From contig NZ_JAQLOI010000001.1 of assembly GCF_028204155.1 (NCBI RefSeq), forward strand, positions 1,364,001 to 1,428,000: a stretch of 64,000 nt of DNA. Reading direction: 5' to 3'. The first letter of the stretch is position 1. Each line of letters starts with the position of its first letter. Position numbers and translations under genes: made by a program. Below the pieces are notes generated by a model. That model had not been told where the DNA came from and searched no databases. It saw nothing but the letters and a program-made list of their open reading frames with translations. The DNA is from Vibrio algarum. Its GTDB lineage: Bacteria; Pseudomonadota; Gammaproteobacteria; Enterobacterales; Vibrionaceae. Shown here in pieces: positions 17,687-27,712 of this stretch.

Positions 17687-19290
17687 TATTTCTTCACAAC
17701 GTCTTTGTATGAGTTGTTATCAAAGGATGGGCCAAGTATAAATCCTTCAACATCATCACGAACTCCAGCAACTTCCTGTTCTTGCATAATGAAAGCAAAA
17801 GGTGCTTGTTTCTGGTGTTCTTTCTGAATTTTCAGATACATGCTGGCACGCTTCGCAGCATCCGATTCAAGTACCGCAGATAATGTCTCTTTTGTCATTT
17901 CCTTTGGAGCGTATGCATTACGCCATGCAACAGGCTTAGATTTTGCGTCATCACTATTATCTAAGTTCTTAGCAAAAGTATCGGCGTTTGTGTGCGGGTC
18001 CTGATAATCTGGTCCCCATGCACCGAAAAACAGTTGATGCTTACGTGCACGATAGACGGTTAATACCTGCTTTCCATCCATAGGAATCAACTTAACATTG
18101 ATGCCTGCTTTCGCAAAAGTTGTCTGGAAAGATTTTGCTGTATCAATACGAATCGGTGCATTTCGTACAATCAATTCGATATCAAAACCATCCGGATAAC
18201 CTGCTTTTGCTAATAGCTTTTTCGCTTTTTCTACATCAAGAGAAAAAGGTTGGTCTTCAAGAGCACCAAGGAAGCCTTTAGGAAGGAAAGCTTGCTGAAC
18301 TTGCCCACGACCTGCCCATACTGTTTCTTCTAAACCTTTATAATCGATCAGATATTTAAGCGCTTCCTGTACTTCTGGTTTAGCCAGAATCGGGTCTTTA
18401 AGGTTCATTGATAAGTAGTAAAGCGCACCCTTGCCTTTTTTCAGCAGGTCGATATGGTCGTTACTACTAACACTTTTTAACTGCTCTGTTTCCAAGTTAC
18501 GGGCAATATCAATATCCCCTTTTTCCAGCAGAAGTTGTTGTACTGATGATTCTCCGATGTGTCGAATAAAGACATTTTTCATCTTTGGTGCGCCATCCCA
18601 GTAATCCTTGTTAGCACTTAAAACAACAATTTCAGACGGTTTCCACTGTTCGATTTTAAATGGACCAGAACCTGCGTAATGTGTACGTAGCCAAGCAAAG
18701 CCCAAGTCACCGTCTACTTCATGCTTCAACACTTCTTCCTTGTCAACAACAGAAGCAATGGTTGATGAGAGGCAGTACAGAACAAATGTTGGTGCGTACG
18801 CTTTATCTGTTTCAATGGTCAGTGTATCTAAATCAACTGCTTTGATTTTGTCTTTCACATTTTCAGCTGTGAAGCCAAATTGAGTTAAGATAAAAGCTGG
18901 AGACTTATCCAGGATAATGGCGCGTTGAAGTGAAAACGCCGCATCTTCGGCTGTCATCTCACCACCTGATGCAAACTTAATTCCCTTACGCATTTTAAAG
19001 GTAAAGACCTTGCCGTCATCACTGACTTCCCAGCTTTCAGCAGCAACACCGAAGATATTAGAGACATCGTTAGGATCATAGCCAATCAGACGGTCATAGC
19101 TATTCCCCACAATTTCAGCTCCCGAGAATTCAAAAACTTCGGCTGTGTCTAAAGTGATAATGTCATCAAACTGCCAGCCGACGACTAGTGAGTCTTTGGG
19201 AGTGCTAGCTGATGCTGTACCTGCTGTCATCGCTAATGCTAGACATGTTATTCCTGTTAACCGACGTATCCTATTTAAAAATAATTTCAT
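17686..19290 (-). CDS. Periplasmic peptide-binding protein (SBP_bac_5)
   Basis: A 534-residue extracytoplasmic solute-binding protein with a signal peptide (basic start, hydrophobic LTGITCLALAMTAGTASA, cleavage after ~ASA at residue 28). The mature part follows the family-5 (Opp/Dpp) pattern, including FTFKMRKGIKFASGGEMTAE. A strong Shine-Dalgarno (GGAGGG) precedes the start. It lies directly upstream of the permeases, so it is the operon's substrate receptor. The linked M19 peptidase suggests peptide-like ligands; the exact ligand cannot be read from sequence. Confidence 0.92.
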   Translation of the reverse strand: MKLFLNRIRRLTGITCLALAMTAGTASASTPKDSLVVGWQFDDIITLDTAEVFEFSGAEIVGNSYDRLIGYDPNDVSNIFGVAAESWEVSDDGKVFTFKMRKGIKFASGGEMTAEDAAFSLQRAIILDKSPAFILTQFGFTAENVKDKIKAVDLDTLTIETDKAYAPTFVLYCLSSTIASVVDKEEVLKHEVDGDLGFAWLRTHYAGSGPFKIEQWKPSEIVVLSANKDYWDGAPKMKNVFIRHIGESSVQQLLLEKGDIDIARNLETEQLKSVSSNDHIDLLKKGKGALYYLSMNLKDPILAKPEVQEALKYLIDYKGLEETVWAGRGQVQQAFLPKGFLGALEDQPFSLDVEKAKKLLAKAGYPDGFDIELIVRNAPIRIDTAKSFQTTFAKAGINVKLIPMDGKQVLTVYRARKHQLFFGAWGPDYQDPHTNADTFAKNLDNSDDAKSKPVAWRNAYAPKEMTKETLSAVLESDAAKRASMYLKIQKEHQKQAPFAFIMQEQEVAGVRDDVEGFILGPSFDNNSYKDVVKK

Positions 19291-19466
19291 TTTCCCTCCG
19301 GAAATATTCTATCCATGTTATTTTTGGCTATTGTTGTGCCATGAAATTTACTTCTACCTCTAAATTACTGTGTATTGTTAGTTCCTTACCTATACCCAGC
19401 GTTTAGTTCTTTATATTTATTCTGTACTTATGAAACTGAATAATGATGGAAGAGATCCGAGTCAGC

Positions 19467-20441
19467 TCAATCCCATATTTTTCTGGCTAGTGAGCGCATA
19501 TTGTTACCAAAAATGGCTTCTATATCGGTCTGCGTATAGCCTCGTGTTTCAAGCAAGCCAGCGATTTCAAGAAAGTGTTCTGGGGGAGCATATAAAAGGT
19601 TCAGATAACCATCACTCTCATTGTCATAACCATGTCCTTTTGGCCACCAGTAACCGAGATCTAGTCCACTTGGTCCGGTATCTAATTGAGGATCGTAGAC
19701 ATAATCTAACCCTAAACCTACATGCTGAGGGCCAAGTAGCTGAACCAGGTAATCTATCGCTTCAACCATGCTTTGTGCACTGGCCTGAGGGCAGTTTAAA
19801 AACCTAGCGACTCCATTAATACAGACAACACCACCAGTTGCCGCACAGGCATGAAGCTGTTCGTCCGTATAGTTACGTCCATGCTCCGTCAGTGCTTTTG
19901 GATTACCGTGACTAATAATGACGGGTTTTGTGGAGTACTCAAAAATATCCATACTAGTGCGATACCCGGAATGAGATACGTCCATAAATAACTTGTTGGC
20001 GTTTATGGCATCTACAATTGTTCGACCCTTCGAGCTTAAACCAGGGTCGTCATCGTGACAGCCTCCGGCTAGAGAGTTGCTGCGGTTGTAGGCTAAATGT
20101 ATCTGCCTTACTCCAAGCTGAGCGAACAGTCCCACCATCGCAGGGCTTTCACACAAAGGTATCCCGCCTTCTAGATCAAAAGAGATGGCCAGCTTTCCTT
20201 CACGCTGCGCGCGTTCCACATCAGAAAAATTATTTACTTGAATCAGAAAATCGAGTTCGTTGATACGTTTTCTAAAACCCGCGATAATCTGAATAATCTC
20301 TTCCAGCGGATTAAAATCCATGCCTATATTGATAGAAATATAATATGCGCCACAGTCAATATGTCGCTTTAATGATGCTAGATCGTACTCTGGGAAAAGA
20401 GGTACGCATGTATGTGCATCCCAAACGGGGGTTTTAGCCAA
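19467..20441 (-). CDS. Membrane dipeptidase-like protein (peptidase family M19)
   Basis: A 324-residue amidohydrolase-fold protein. The M19 core is seen in FDLEGG (metal-bridging Glu), HLAYNRSNSLAGGCHDDDPG, LFMDVSHSGYRTS and KPVIISHGNPKAL (two metal-binding His). The usual N-terminal HxD motif reads DAHTC, so the second ligand is Cys rather than Asp, as in a subgroup of M19-like proteins. No signal peptide is visible, suggesting cytoplasmic action on imported peptides. It lies 176 bp upstream of the binding protein gene, same strand, probably as the first gene of the uptake operon. Confidence 0.85.
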   Translation of the reverse strand: MAKTPVWDAHTCVPLFPEYDLASLKRHIDCGAYYISINIGMDFNPLEEIIQIIAGFRKRINELDFLIQVNNFSDVERAQREGKLAISFDLEGGIPLCESPAMVGLFAQLGVRQIHLAYNRSNSLAGGCHDDDPGLSSKGRTIVDAINANKLFMDVSHSGYRTSMDIFEYSTKPVIISHGNPKALTEHGRNYTDEQLHACAATGGVVCINGVARFLNCPQASAQSMVEAIDYLVQLLGPQHVGLGLDYVYDPQLDTGPSGLDLGYWWPKGHGYDNESDGYLNLLYAPPEHFLEIAGLLETRGYTQTDIEAIFGNNMRSLARKIWD

Positions 20442-20603
20442 AGTTTGCTCCTGTGTCCTTCTTATGTATTATCATTTAATTGCTTAAATCAAAGGCTTGC
20501 ATTCTCTCAGCTTATAATTGAATGCAATTCAAGTGCCAAGTAGAAAGCCCCGTAGAATAAGGGTTCACTAGATTTAATTGCACTGTGTAAAGACTTTAGG
20601 GTC

Positions 20604-20619
20604 ATCTGGCGCACCAGAT
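20604..20619. promoter_or_regulatory. Palindrome upstream of the peptidase/transport operon
   Basis: ATCTGG and CCAGAT (20604-20609, 20614-20619) form a 6-bp inverted repeat around CGCA. It lies 163 bp upstream of the M19 peptidase start in a region with no gene, and could be an operator of a GntR- or LysR-type regulator. The functional claim is inference only; the outer arms resemble FadR/PdhR-style half-sites but the spacing is one base short for FadR. Confidence 0.3.
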
Positions 20620-20660
20620 TAGAACATATATTCTATTTTTCTATTCAAACGGGCGAGGGA

Positions 20661-20780
20661 CGTTACTACGAAATTTTAATTAGGGCAGGTCGTGATTTGC
20701 GAGAAGATCTTCTCGCTGAAGCAGGCGTATCCGTCAGCTATGAAACAAGCCGGTATTGGTGTAATAAATTTGGGCGGATT
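20661..20780 (+). pseudogene. Probable transposase N-terminal remnant (IS6-like)
   Basis: A plus-strand frame reads ...LIRAGRDLREDLLAEAGVSVSYETSRYWCNKFG. The end resembles the 'ERGIxVSYETIRRWCxKFG' segment near the N-terminus of IS6/IS26-type transposases. Similarity ends at about 20775 and no DDE domain follows. It sits in the 498-bp gap between the peptidase operon and the HD-GYP gene, and explains part of that otherwise gene-free stretch. The family assignment is tentative. Confidence 0.5.
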
Positions 20781-20813
20781 GAGTTTTTCTCGGTGGTTTC
20801 GTTTTCACTTGGC

Positions 20814-20866
20814 AAAGGCACCGTTTGCTGTTCGCATTTTACAAAAGTAGGCGAACGGGTGCCTTT
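20814..20866. repeat. Long imperfect hairpin in the gap before the HD-GYP gene end
   Basis: AAAGGCACCGTTTGC (20814-20828) can pair with GCGAACGGGTGCCTTT (20851-20866), with one bulge and one mismatch, around a 22-base loop. It lies 74 bp past the stop of the HD-GYP gene (minus strand). No strong T-run follows, so a terminator role is uncertain; it could also be an end of the decayed insertion element next to it. The remaining gap sequence (20442-20939) shows nothing else. Confidence 0.45.
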
Positions 20867-20939
20867 ACTAAATGGCCTAATATTATCGCCAGTTAAAAGA
20901 TATTCTTCAAACAAATTTCTGCCAAGAAATAGGGTGAGT

Positions 20940-23900
20940 TTAAGCATCCCGAATAAGAAATTGCTCAATATCTACATCTTCAACCTGTGATTCAAGAAGG
21001 TATTGTTTCGCGTAATTCAAGTGAGTATTACTGCTTAAAAACAAGTTGAACACTTTCTTATCAATGTGATCATTTTCTGCCATGTTTTTCATGATACTTA
21101 ATGCGGAAGATAAAGACTTAGCTTTTTTATAGGGCCTATCATCGGCTGTAAGTGCTTCAAAAATATCCGCGATAACTAATATTCTTTCGCCGATAGTTAA
21201 GTCCTTATCAGATAAACCTCGCGGATAACCAGTTCCTTTCAGGGTTTCATGGTGTGTTGACGCAAACCGCGGCACATTGGCTAACTCAGGAGGGAAAGGG
21301 AGTCCTTCTAGTATCTTTATAGTACTGACGGTATGCTCATTTATACGATATCTTTCTTCTTTGTTTAAGGTGCCTCTTCTAATGGAGAGGTTATAGAGCT
21401 CACCTTGATTATTTTGCAACTCTGGTGGCTGCAGCGTTATATTAAACTTAGCGTCGTAATTCGGTATTCTTTCCCAACTAATTTTGTGTTCAGGTTTATC
21501 ATCAATCAACTTTTCAGTGACAGGTAGCACCGCATCAATTGTGGTTAACCGTCTTTCCTCAATAGGTGATAGCCCTACTCTAGCGTCAAAGTGCCTAACC
21601 CAAGTGACTTGTGCAATTTGATGTAACCTATCTATTTCGTCTTGATGCATTTCTTCACCACCAATATTGCATTTGGCAACGAACATAAAATCTTCTGCAA
21701 GTGATTTTTGTCGTTGTTTTAACTGGGTAACCAATTCCTCTATATTCGATGGTTGTTCGATTAGGTTTTGGTAGTACTCTAATTCGATATCTCTCCAAAT
21801 AATTTCAAATCGTGTCCTAATCTCGTGAATACGGTTATAACTCGTTTCGAGCTTGCTGCCTTTATCTACGACATGCTCTGGCGTGGTGATTTTACCGCAG
21901 TCGTGTAACCAAGCAGCAAGTTTAAATTCTCGCTGTCGGTCTTGATCTTCAATAGTGAAGTCTTTGAAGTATGGTGATGTATCTTTGCTCGCTATATTAG
22001 CAAGCATTAATCCCAATTCGGGTACGCGATGACAATGTCCGCCTGTGTAAGGAGATTTATCATCGATAGCTTCAGCGATGAGTTCGACAAAAGAGTCCAT
22101 TAGCTTTTGTTGTTGCGCTGCATGTTTAGCGATTGCTTTTGACATCTTAACTAATGAAGAAGAAAGGTCGTCTATTTCACGAATAGAGGACCGATGCCTT
22201 TTACCGAATTATATTTTCGGAGCATGATTTTTTCATTTTCTAGTGCGAGTTCGCGGATCGGTCGCACAATAGGATTAGCGAGAACCCAACATAATGGTAC
22301 GAGAAGTAGAACGATGAAAGTTGTGATTGCAGTAGAAATATAAACGTCTTTTTTACTATCAGCTAACACGTCATCTGCATTGAGTACAATTGCAAAATAT
22401 TGCTCTATTACGCCTGATAGAGGGGCGACAAAAAGCATTTTTTCTTTGCCATTTATTTCTCGCTCTTGCAATGTCCCGTAAATTAATGGGTCTTTTGAAG
22501 AGGTAATTAATTCAGTGTATGGGACAACGGTGGAGTGTGTTTTTGCTAAGCCAGAAAGATTATTAATCCACTTATTTTCCAAATACGCTTTATCGTCACC
22601 ACTGAAATTTCGTAACGCTCGATTCATTAATGCGTGTAACTGACTATGTTTAGGGTGAAACAAGTACCTTAAATTACTATCAAATTGCACTGACTGGATA
22701 TTAATGTCGTCTGTGATTTTTATCCCCGACAAATGGTAGATGCCTTGGCTATATCGTAAGGTAATATTGGTCTCTAAAGCTGCATAGACGTCACGTTTAA
22801 GTACGGCACTCAGTGCGTCTGAAACGGAAGATACTTCTAAAATGGTAATATTCGGGTAGCTCTTACGGAGTTCTGGAATGATCGACCACCCTTTTGGTAT
22901 CGCAACGCTCTTGTATTCTAAATCGCTCATGCTACTAATCGTGGGAGTATCGTTCAGTGTGGCTATAGACATTTTCATATCCACAATGGGGTCTGAAAAA
23001 AGTCCCCAATCGCTGTTTGTACCTGTCCTGTATATGGGTGTCAGTATTTCAATATCGCCTGAGTGAAAATAATCAACTAAAGTGCCCCAAGAAACACCAT
23101 TTACATATTCGATATCGAGTCCAAGGCTATGTGCGAGCATTTCTGTTTGCTCAACAATATAGCCTCTAGGTTTGCCGGCTATTGAATAATCAAGTGGTGC
23201 CCAGTCAGTTTCATTCGAAACTCTAATCGCAGGTAAATCTTCAATATACTTCTGTTCTTGTTCAGATAACGGTGTGGGAAGAATTATCCTATTTTTGTCG
23301 ATTGAGCTGTTTATATTAGAAGCAGTAATGACACCTATTGAATCAAAAAGGTACACCTCGCTCTTACCAATAGATTTGTCTTGGTTCACTTGATTAGAAA
23401 GGAAACCGGACATCGTTGATAACGCGATATCGATCGCGACTACGTGTTTGGTTCCATCAATTTTCATTGAATAGGTTTGCCCTGGAGACTGCAAGTGTTG
23501 GAAGAGGTATGGCTTACTCTTTGTGGCTTTAATTGAACTCGCATTCTGAAACCAGGGTCTAACCGATGCGTCATATTCGCTAAAAACGGCTACTTCTCGG
23601 TTAGCTTCCCATTTTTCGTTTAGAAAAATAGTACGTTTTGAACGTTGTTGGTCGGATCCTTCAATAATCACTTTTGCATATCGGTCGGTAAGCGATGCTC
23701 CCAAATTTTGTCGAATTAACGGGCTAGCTTCTAAGTTAATAACTTCGTAAAAATCTCCGTTGTCTAAACCTATGTAAGCGGCATAAAATTCGTTGTTATT
23801 GCTAAGTAAATTGAAAAATAAGCTATCAACGGACGTGGTGATTATTTTCCCGTTTTGGGTCAATGAAGCATTATGAGCTAATATCTCTACGGAATGAGAG

Positions 23901-24102
23901 GCCTTAAAATTGAGCTCGGTGACATTTTCTTGAGTGTTTCGCGCGAAACTAGTCGCGTAAGCCGTCACTGCGTCTTTCGCCATGTGTGAAGAAAATATGT
24001 ATTGTAATGAGATTGCTGTCGTTGCTGTTATGAGTGTTCCGAATACGAACACAAAAACAACAGTAACTCTTATAGAGATACTTTTTTTATAAAACCTAGC
24101 AT
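20940..24102 (-). CDS. Cache/SBP/HD-GYP c-di-GMP phosphodiesterase, two apparent frameshifts
   Basis: Adding one base at the T7 run 24082-24088 and one at ~22188-22193 gives one ~1054-residue protein (ATG at 24100-24102, MLGFIKKSISIRVTVVF). Order: membrane helix (~10-30), a periplasmic Cache-like sensor (~40-240), a family-3 substrate-binding domain (~275-490), a second helix (~600-620) with HAMP-like PIRELALENEKIM, and HD-GYP at ~680-1040. The catalytic HD is in AAWLHDCGKI and the GYP motif in HHETLKGTGYPRGL. It should degrade c-di-GMP in response to a periplasmic ligand. Unrepaired, the HD-GYP half would be a separate soluble ORF starting MSKAIAKHAAQQ. Confidence 0.85.
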
Positions 24103-24322
24103 GTCTGACCTAGCAAAATATGGCACGTTAGTGCTTATGAAAACAGTGACTTAATGTACTGTATTGTTGTTAACTAAAAGTGTAGGGCATGTATGGAGAA
24201 ATGGGAAAGTTATCAATGATAAAGATGTATTTTGTTGGAATTTGGCTGGGTCAGATCAATTTTTAGGCGTGGGTATGCGTAGCACAATGGATGTGCTCAA
24301 CTCGACTCCCCTTAAATCAGTG

Positions 24323-24679
24323 TTAAAGCAATGCGAGTAAAATTGCCCCTGCAGATAGCGCACCCTTGAGGTACTGGCCAGCAGTGTAGCTCGTGTCTTC
24401 CGTTTCTTCGATTTTTTCTGGGTGATCTAAACCAAGCGCACCATGGGTAAAAGATTCAACGGTGGTAGGTTTACCAAGGCCAGCTTCTTTTGCTTCCTTA
24501 TCAATTTGCTGTAGCGCAGACAATAATGCTTTGCCTTCATCAGAAAGAGATACTTTGTTTTGTTCCACTTTTAAAGGCGTGAACGACTCCTTTGCTTCAG
24601 ATGGCAGAGATGGAGTATTCGTTGCTTTCACTTGAGTCGCGTGTAGTGAAGAAGCATTATTATTTCCAACTGGCGTCAT
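24323..24679 (-). CDS. Hypothetical protein with C-terminal membrane segment
   Basis: A 118-residue protein with a polar, Ser/Thr/Asn-rich N-terminus, a central KVSLSDEGKALLSALQQID stretch reminiscent of FlgM-like or small vibrio hypothetical proteins, and a hydrophobic end (LKGALSAGAILLALL) that could anchor it. The ATG at 24677-24679 is chosen because GAGG lies 6 bases upstream; a TTG four codons earlier is weaker. I do not recognise a family. It is monocistronic between the HD-GYP gene and rlmA. Confidence 0.6.
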   Translation of the reverse strand: MTPVGNNNASSLHATQVKATNTPSLPSEAKESFTPLKVEQNKVSLSDEGKALLSALQQIDKEAKEAGLGKPTTVESFTHGALGLDHPEKIEETEDTSYTAGQYLKGALSAGAILLALL

Positions 24680-24805
24680 AGGTGGCCTCAATGAAATCTG
24701 CTTGTATATTAGGTATCGACATAAGCGGCAAAAAGTTTAATATAACTTTGCCACTTTCTATATGTATAATGTTTAAGCAATAAATAGACCAATATGTAGA
24801 GTGTA

Positions 24806-25624
24806 TTAATTTTTTCTATATATTCTTATCATGAAATCGGCTTCACATGTAAATATTGTTTCATTCTGCAACCGTTGTTTCATTGAGTCGGTTGCTTTCC
24901 ATGCGAATGGTGTCATTTGCAGTAGGTCAAAGGAGTCAGAATTGTCTAAATTGAGTTGATAGCTTAGCTTTTCTTCATGCTCTAAGTTAAAGCCGTCGAT
25001 GTTTTCAGGAGCCTCTTCATGTAAGCGTACCTCATCATAGATTAGAGCACGCAGTTGGTACAGGTGCCTTGCGGCAGGCGTTACCGTAACAACAACTCCG
25101 TTGTCGGCTATGCAACGATTCATTTCTTCAATATTACATGGCGCGTAAATACGTAAGATCAAGTTCAATGATTGGTCTACAAAAGGCAAGTTTTGACTTG
25201 AAGCAACGGAAAAGTGGCAAAGGGGGTACTTTTTTGCCGCATACCGAATAGCCACCTTGGAGATATCTAAACCATAAACATTTGTGCTATGGCCTGATTT
25301 CGTGATTTGAGATTCGAGTTCATTTGTATAATAACCCTCTCCACAGCCAATATCTAATATCTGATAATTTGTGTCGATTAGTTTTTCTTTGCAGATTTGT
25401 GTGATTTTTTGCTGCAACTTAGCGTAATGACCATTATTTAGGAAACGCCTTCTCGCCTGCATCATTTCGGAGTTGTCTCCGGGATTTTTAGATCGTTTTT
25501 TATTAGCAGGAATTAGGTTGACGTAACCTTCTTTGGCTATATCAAATTGGTGATTATTAGCGCACCGGTAAAACCGTTGTTCTAGATTCAGTTTTTCAGA
25601 GCAAAGTGGACATTGATAAAGCAT
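24806..25624 (-). CDS. rlmA: 23S rRNA (guanine-N1)-methyltransferase RlmA
   Basis: A 272-residue SAM-dependent methyltransferase. An N-terminal four-Cys zinc finger (CPLCSEKLNLEQRFYRCANNH) is followed by FDIAKEGYVNLIPANKKRSK, typical of RlmA/RrmA, and by SAM motif I in ILDIGCGEGYYTNEL. RlmA methylates G745 in helix 35 of 23S rRNA. It is transcribed toward the hypothetical gene at 24323 and is preceded by a GC-rich hairpin near 25703-25724. Confidence 0.93.
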   Translation of the reverse strand: MLYQCPLCSEKLNLEQRFYRCANNHQFDIAKEGYVNLIPANKKRSKNPGDNSEMMQARRRFLNNGHYAKLQQKITQICKEKLIDTNYQILDIGCGEGYYTNELESQITKSGHSTNVYGLDISKVAIRYAAKKYPLCHFSVASSQNLPFVDQSLNLILRIYAPCNIEEMNRCIADNGVVVTVTPAARHLYQLRALIYDEVRLHEEAPENIDGFNLEHEEKLSYQLNLDNSDSFDLLQMTPFAWKATDSMKQRLQNETIFTCEADFMIRIYRKN

Positions 25625-25702
25625 GATTGACTTGAATTAAGGGGGATTTATGAATTGTAACGCTACTAGCAAGTTATTTCGAGCTTATCGATGATTAAAC
25701 GA

Positions 25703-25724
25703 AAGTTCCCCCCAAAAGAGGGGG
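25703..25724. terminator. GC-rich hairpin between rlmA and yeaD
   Basis: TTCCCCCC and GGGGGGA arms around AAAAGA form a six- to seven-pair G/C stem at about 25706-25725. It lies ~20 bp downstream of the yeaD stop (minus strand) and could stall polymerase or protect the 3' end, but no T-run follows on either strand. Confidence 0.35.
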
Positions 25725-25742
25725 GACCAAGATACATAAAAA

Positions 25743-26624
25743 TTACTTTACGCTCACTTCCGTTATTAGTTGGTAGCTTTCATCTGGTTGAAGTGTTTTG
25801 CCTGTTTCTAAACTGCTTGCATGATAAGTTGATTCGACACATAGCATTGTGTTGTAACCATCATCAGCCATATCACCCATCGATTTAGCCCCGTCTACCC
25901 ACGGGTTCCAAATTACAGCTGAATTATCTCCCTTATTTTTTATCACGATAGTACGGCTGTTTTTGGGATCAGTAATTTCGATAGTATCTTCAGGTTGCGT
26001 ATATACACGGTCAACGGTATCCGTTAACTGAAGTTGAGTGCTACCTTGACATACTTTACTGTCTTGAAGGCTGTCGGTATATTCTGGACCCATACCTGTA
26101 GTCACAGATTCGCGAATATCAGCAACATTAAAATAGGTATGAAGTGCACCAGAAAACTGCCACGCTTTATTGTCAGTATTGCTTACCTCGAGCGTGACTT
26201 TTAGTTTCTCAGATATTTCCACATATAGACGAGCTTGGAAAGTATAAGGCCAGATTGCCATTGTTTCTTGGCTCTCTTCAAGACCTAAACAAATGATAAC
26301 CCCGTGCTCTGTTTCTCTGTGTTCAACTAAATGCCACAAACTTGTCCGGGCAAAGCCGTGCGCAGGAGCCGCAATTCTACCAAACCATGGCCAGCATACC
26401 GGTATGCCACCGCGAAATGCTTTGGCAGGATCGAACTCGGCTTTTTCGCTAAGCCAGATAACATCTGCTTGGTCAGTTGGCTTGAATGAAAGAACATGCC
26501 CGCCGTGTAGAGATATGTCAGCGGTCGCTTTAGGGTGAGCAACACGAATGATCTTAATCCCACCTTTTTCAACAACAGTAACATGATCGGCTAGAGGGCC
26601 GATAACAGGAAGATATTTTTCCAT
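25743..26624 (-). CDS. yeaD: D-hexose-6-phosphate mutarotase YeaD
   Basis: A 293-residue aldose-1-epimerase-fold protein. ISLHGGHVLSFKP, FRGGIPVCWPWFGR and SGALHTYFNVADI are characteristic; the His of ALHTY and a Glu near the C-terminus (CVESTYH) are the expected catalytic pair. YeaD interconverts anomers of glucose-6-phosphate and related sugars. It lies downstream of gapA with a terminator between, as in E. coli. Confidence 0.92.
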   Translation of the reverse strand: MEKYLPVIGPLADHVTVVEKGGIKIIRVAHPKATADISLHGGHVLSFKPTDQADVIWLSEKAEFDPAKAFRGGIPVCWPWFGRIAAPAHGFARTSLWHLVEHRETEHGVIICLGLEESQETMAIWPYTFQARLYVEISEKLKVTLEVSNTDNKAWQFSGALHTYFNVADIRESVTTGMGPEYTDSLQDSKVCQGSTQLQLTDTVDRVYTQPEDTIEITDPKNSRTIVIKNKGDNSAVIWNPWVDGAKSMGDMADDGYNTMLCVESTYHASSLETGKTLQPDESYQLITEVSVK

Positions 26625-26649
26625 TTGGGGATTCCTTTCTTAGAATGAT

Positions 26650-26684
26650 AGAAACAAAAAAGGCGACACAATGGCCGCCTTTTC
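26650..26684 (-). terminator. Rho-independent terminator after gapA
   Basis: On the minus strand AAAAGGCG (26676-26683) pairs with CGCCTTTT (26658-26665) around GCCATTGTGT, followed by TTTTTTG. It starts ~33 bp after the gapA stop codon and separates gapA from yeaD. Confidence 0.88.
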
Positions 26685-26716
26685 TTATGCTTTCAAAGAA
26701 AGCCTTAAACTAATGC

Positions 26717-27712
26717 TTACTTAGAGATGTGAGCGATTAGGTCAAGAACTTTGTTTGAGTAACCGATTTCGTTATCGTACCAAGATACAACTTTAACGAA
26801 TTTGTCAGTTAGAGCAACACCAGCAGCAGCATCAAATACTGAAGTTTGAACTTCACCGATGAAATCTTGAGAAACTACAGCGTCTTCAGTGTAACCTAGA
26901 ACACCTTTAAGCTCGCCTTCAGATGCTTCTTTCATAGCAGCACAGATTGCTTCGTAAGATGCAGCAGTCTTAAGGTTAACAGTAAGGTCAACAACAGAAA
27001 CGTTTGCAGTTGGTACGCGGAAAGCCATACCAGTTAGAAGGCCGTTTAGTTCTGGAAGAACAACGCCTACTGCTTTAGCAGCACCAGTTGAAGATGGGAT
27101 GATGTTTTGAGAAGCACCACGGCCACCACGCCAGTCTTTAGCAGAAGGACCATCTACAGTTTTTTGAGTTGCTGTAGTAGCGTGAACTGTAGTCATAAGA
27201 CCAGATTCGATACCGAACTTGTCGTTAAGAACTTTAGCAACAGGTGCTAGACAGTTAGTAGTACAAGAAGCGTTAGAAACGATATCTTGACCAGCGTAAG
27301 TGCTGTCATTTACGCCCATAACGAACATTGGAGTTGCGTCTTTAGAAGGACCAGTAAGAACAACTTTCTTAGCACCAGCAGTGATGTGTTTACGAGCAGT
27401 TTCGTCATTTAGGAAAAGACCAGTAGCTTCAGCAACAACGTCAACGTCGATTGCATCCCACTTAAGATCTTCAGGGTTGCGCTCAGCAGTTACACGTACT
27501 GTTTTACCATTTACAACAAGGTTGCCATCTTTAACTTCAACTGTACCGTTGAAACGACCGTGAGTTGAATCGTATTTTAACATGTAAGCCATGTACTCAA
27601 CGTCGATAAGGTCGTTGATACCAACAACTTCGATGTCAGCGCGCTCTACAGATGCACGAAATACAAAACGACCGATACGGCCAAAACCATTAATACCTAC
27701 TTTGATAGTCAT
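26717..27712 (-). CDS. gapA: Glyceraldehyde-3-phosphate dehydrogenase, type I
   Basis: A 331-residue glycolytic GAPDH. The start MTIKVGINGFGRIGR gives the Rossmann GxGxxG; an upstream in-frame extension of five residues is not needed. The catalytic Cys is in SNASCTTNCLAP, and the phosphate-site residues follow. Codon use is strongly biased toward optimal codons, fitting a very highly expressed gene. Transcribed divergently from msrB, with its own terminator. Confidence 0.98.
   Translation of the reverse strand: MTIKVGINGFGRIGRFVFRASVERADIEVVGINDLIDVEYMAYMLKYDSTHGRFNGTVEVKDGNLVVNGKTVRVTAERNPEDLKWDAIDVDVVAEATGLFLNDETARKHITAGAKKVVLTGPSKDATPMFVMGVNDSTYAGQDIVSNASCTTNCLAPVAKVLNDKFGIESGLMTTVHATTATQKTVDGPSAKDWRGGRGASQNIIPSSTGAAKAVGVVLPELNGLLTGMAFRVPTANVSVVDLTVNLKTAASYEAICAAMKEASEGELKGVLGYTEDAVVSQDFIGEVQTSVFDAAAGVALTDKFVKVVSWYDNEIGYSNKVLDLIAHISK

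Noticed and set aside
20604..20619. FadR operator
   Set aside because: Arms resemble the FadR site but the spacing is one base short and the downstream genes are for peptide uptake, not fatty acid metabolism.
20697..20990. A 97-codon plus-strand gene
   Set aside because: Only its first ~25 codons resemble a transposase; the rest lies over non-coding DNA and the end of the HD-GYP gene, with a TTG start and no ribosome-binding site.
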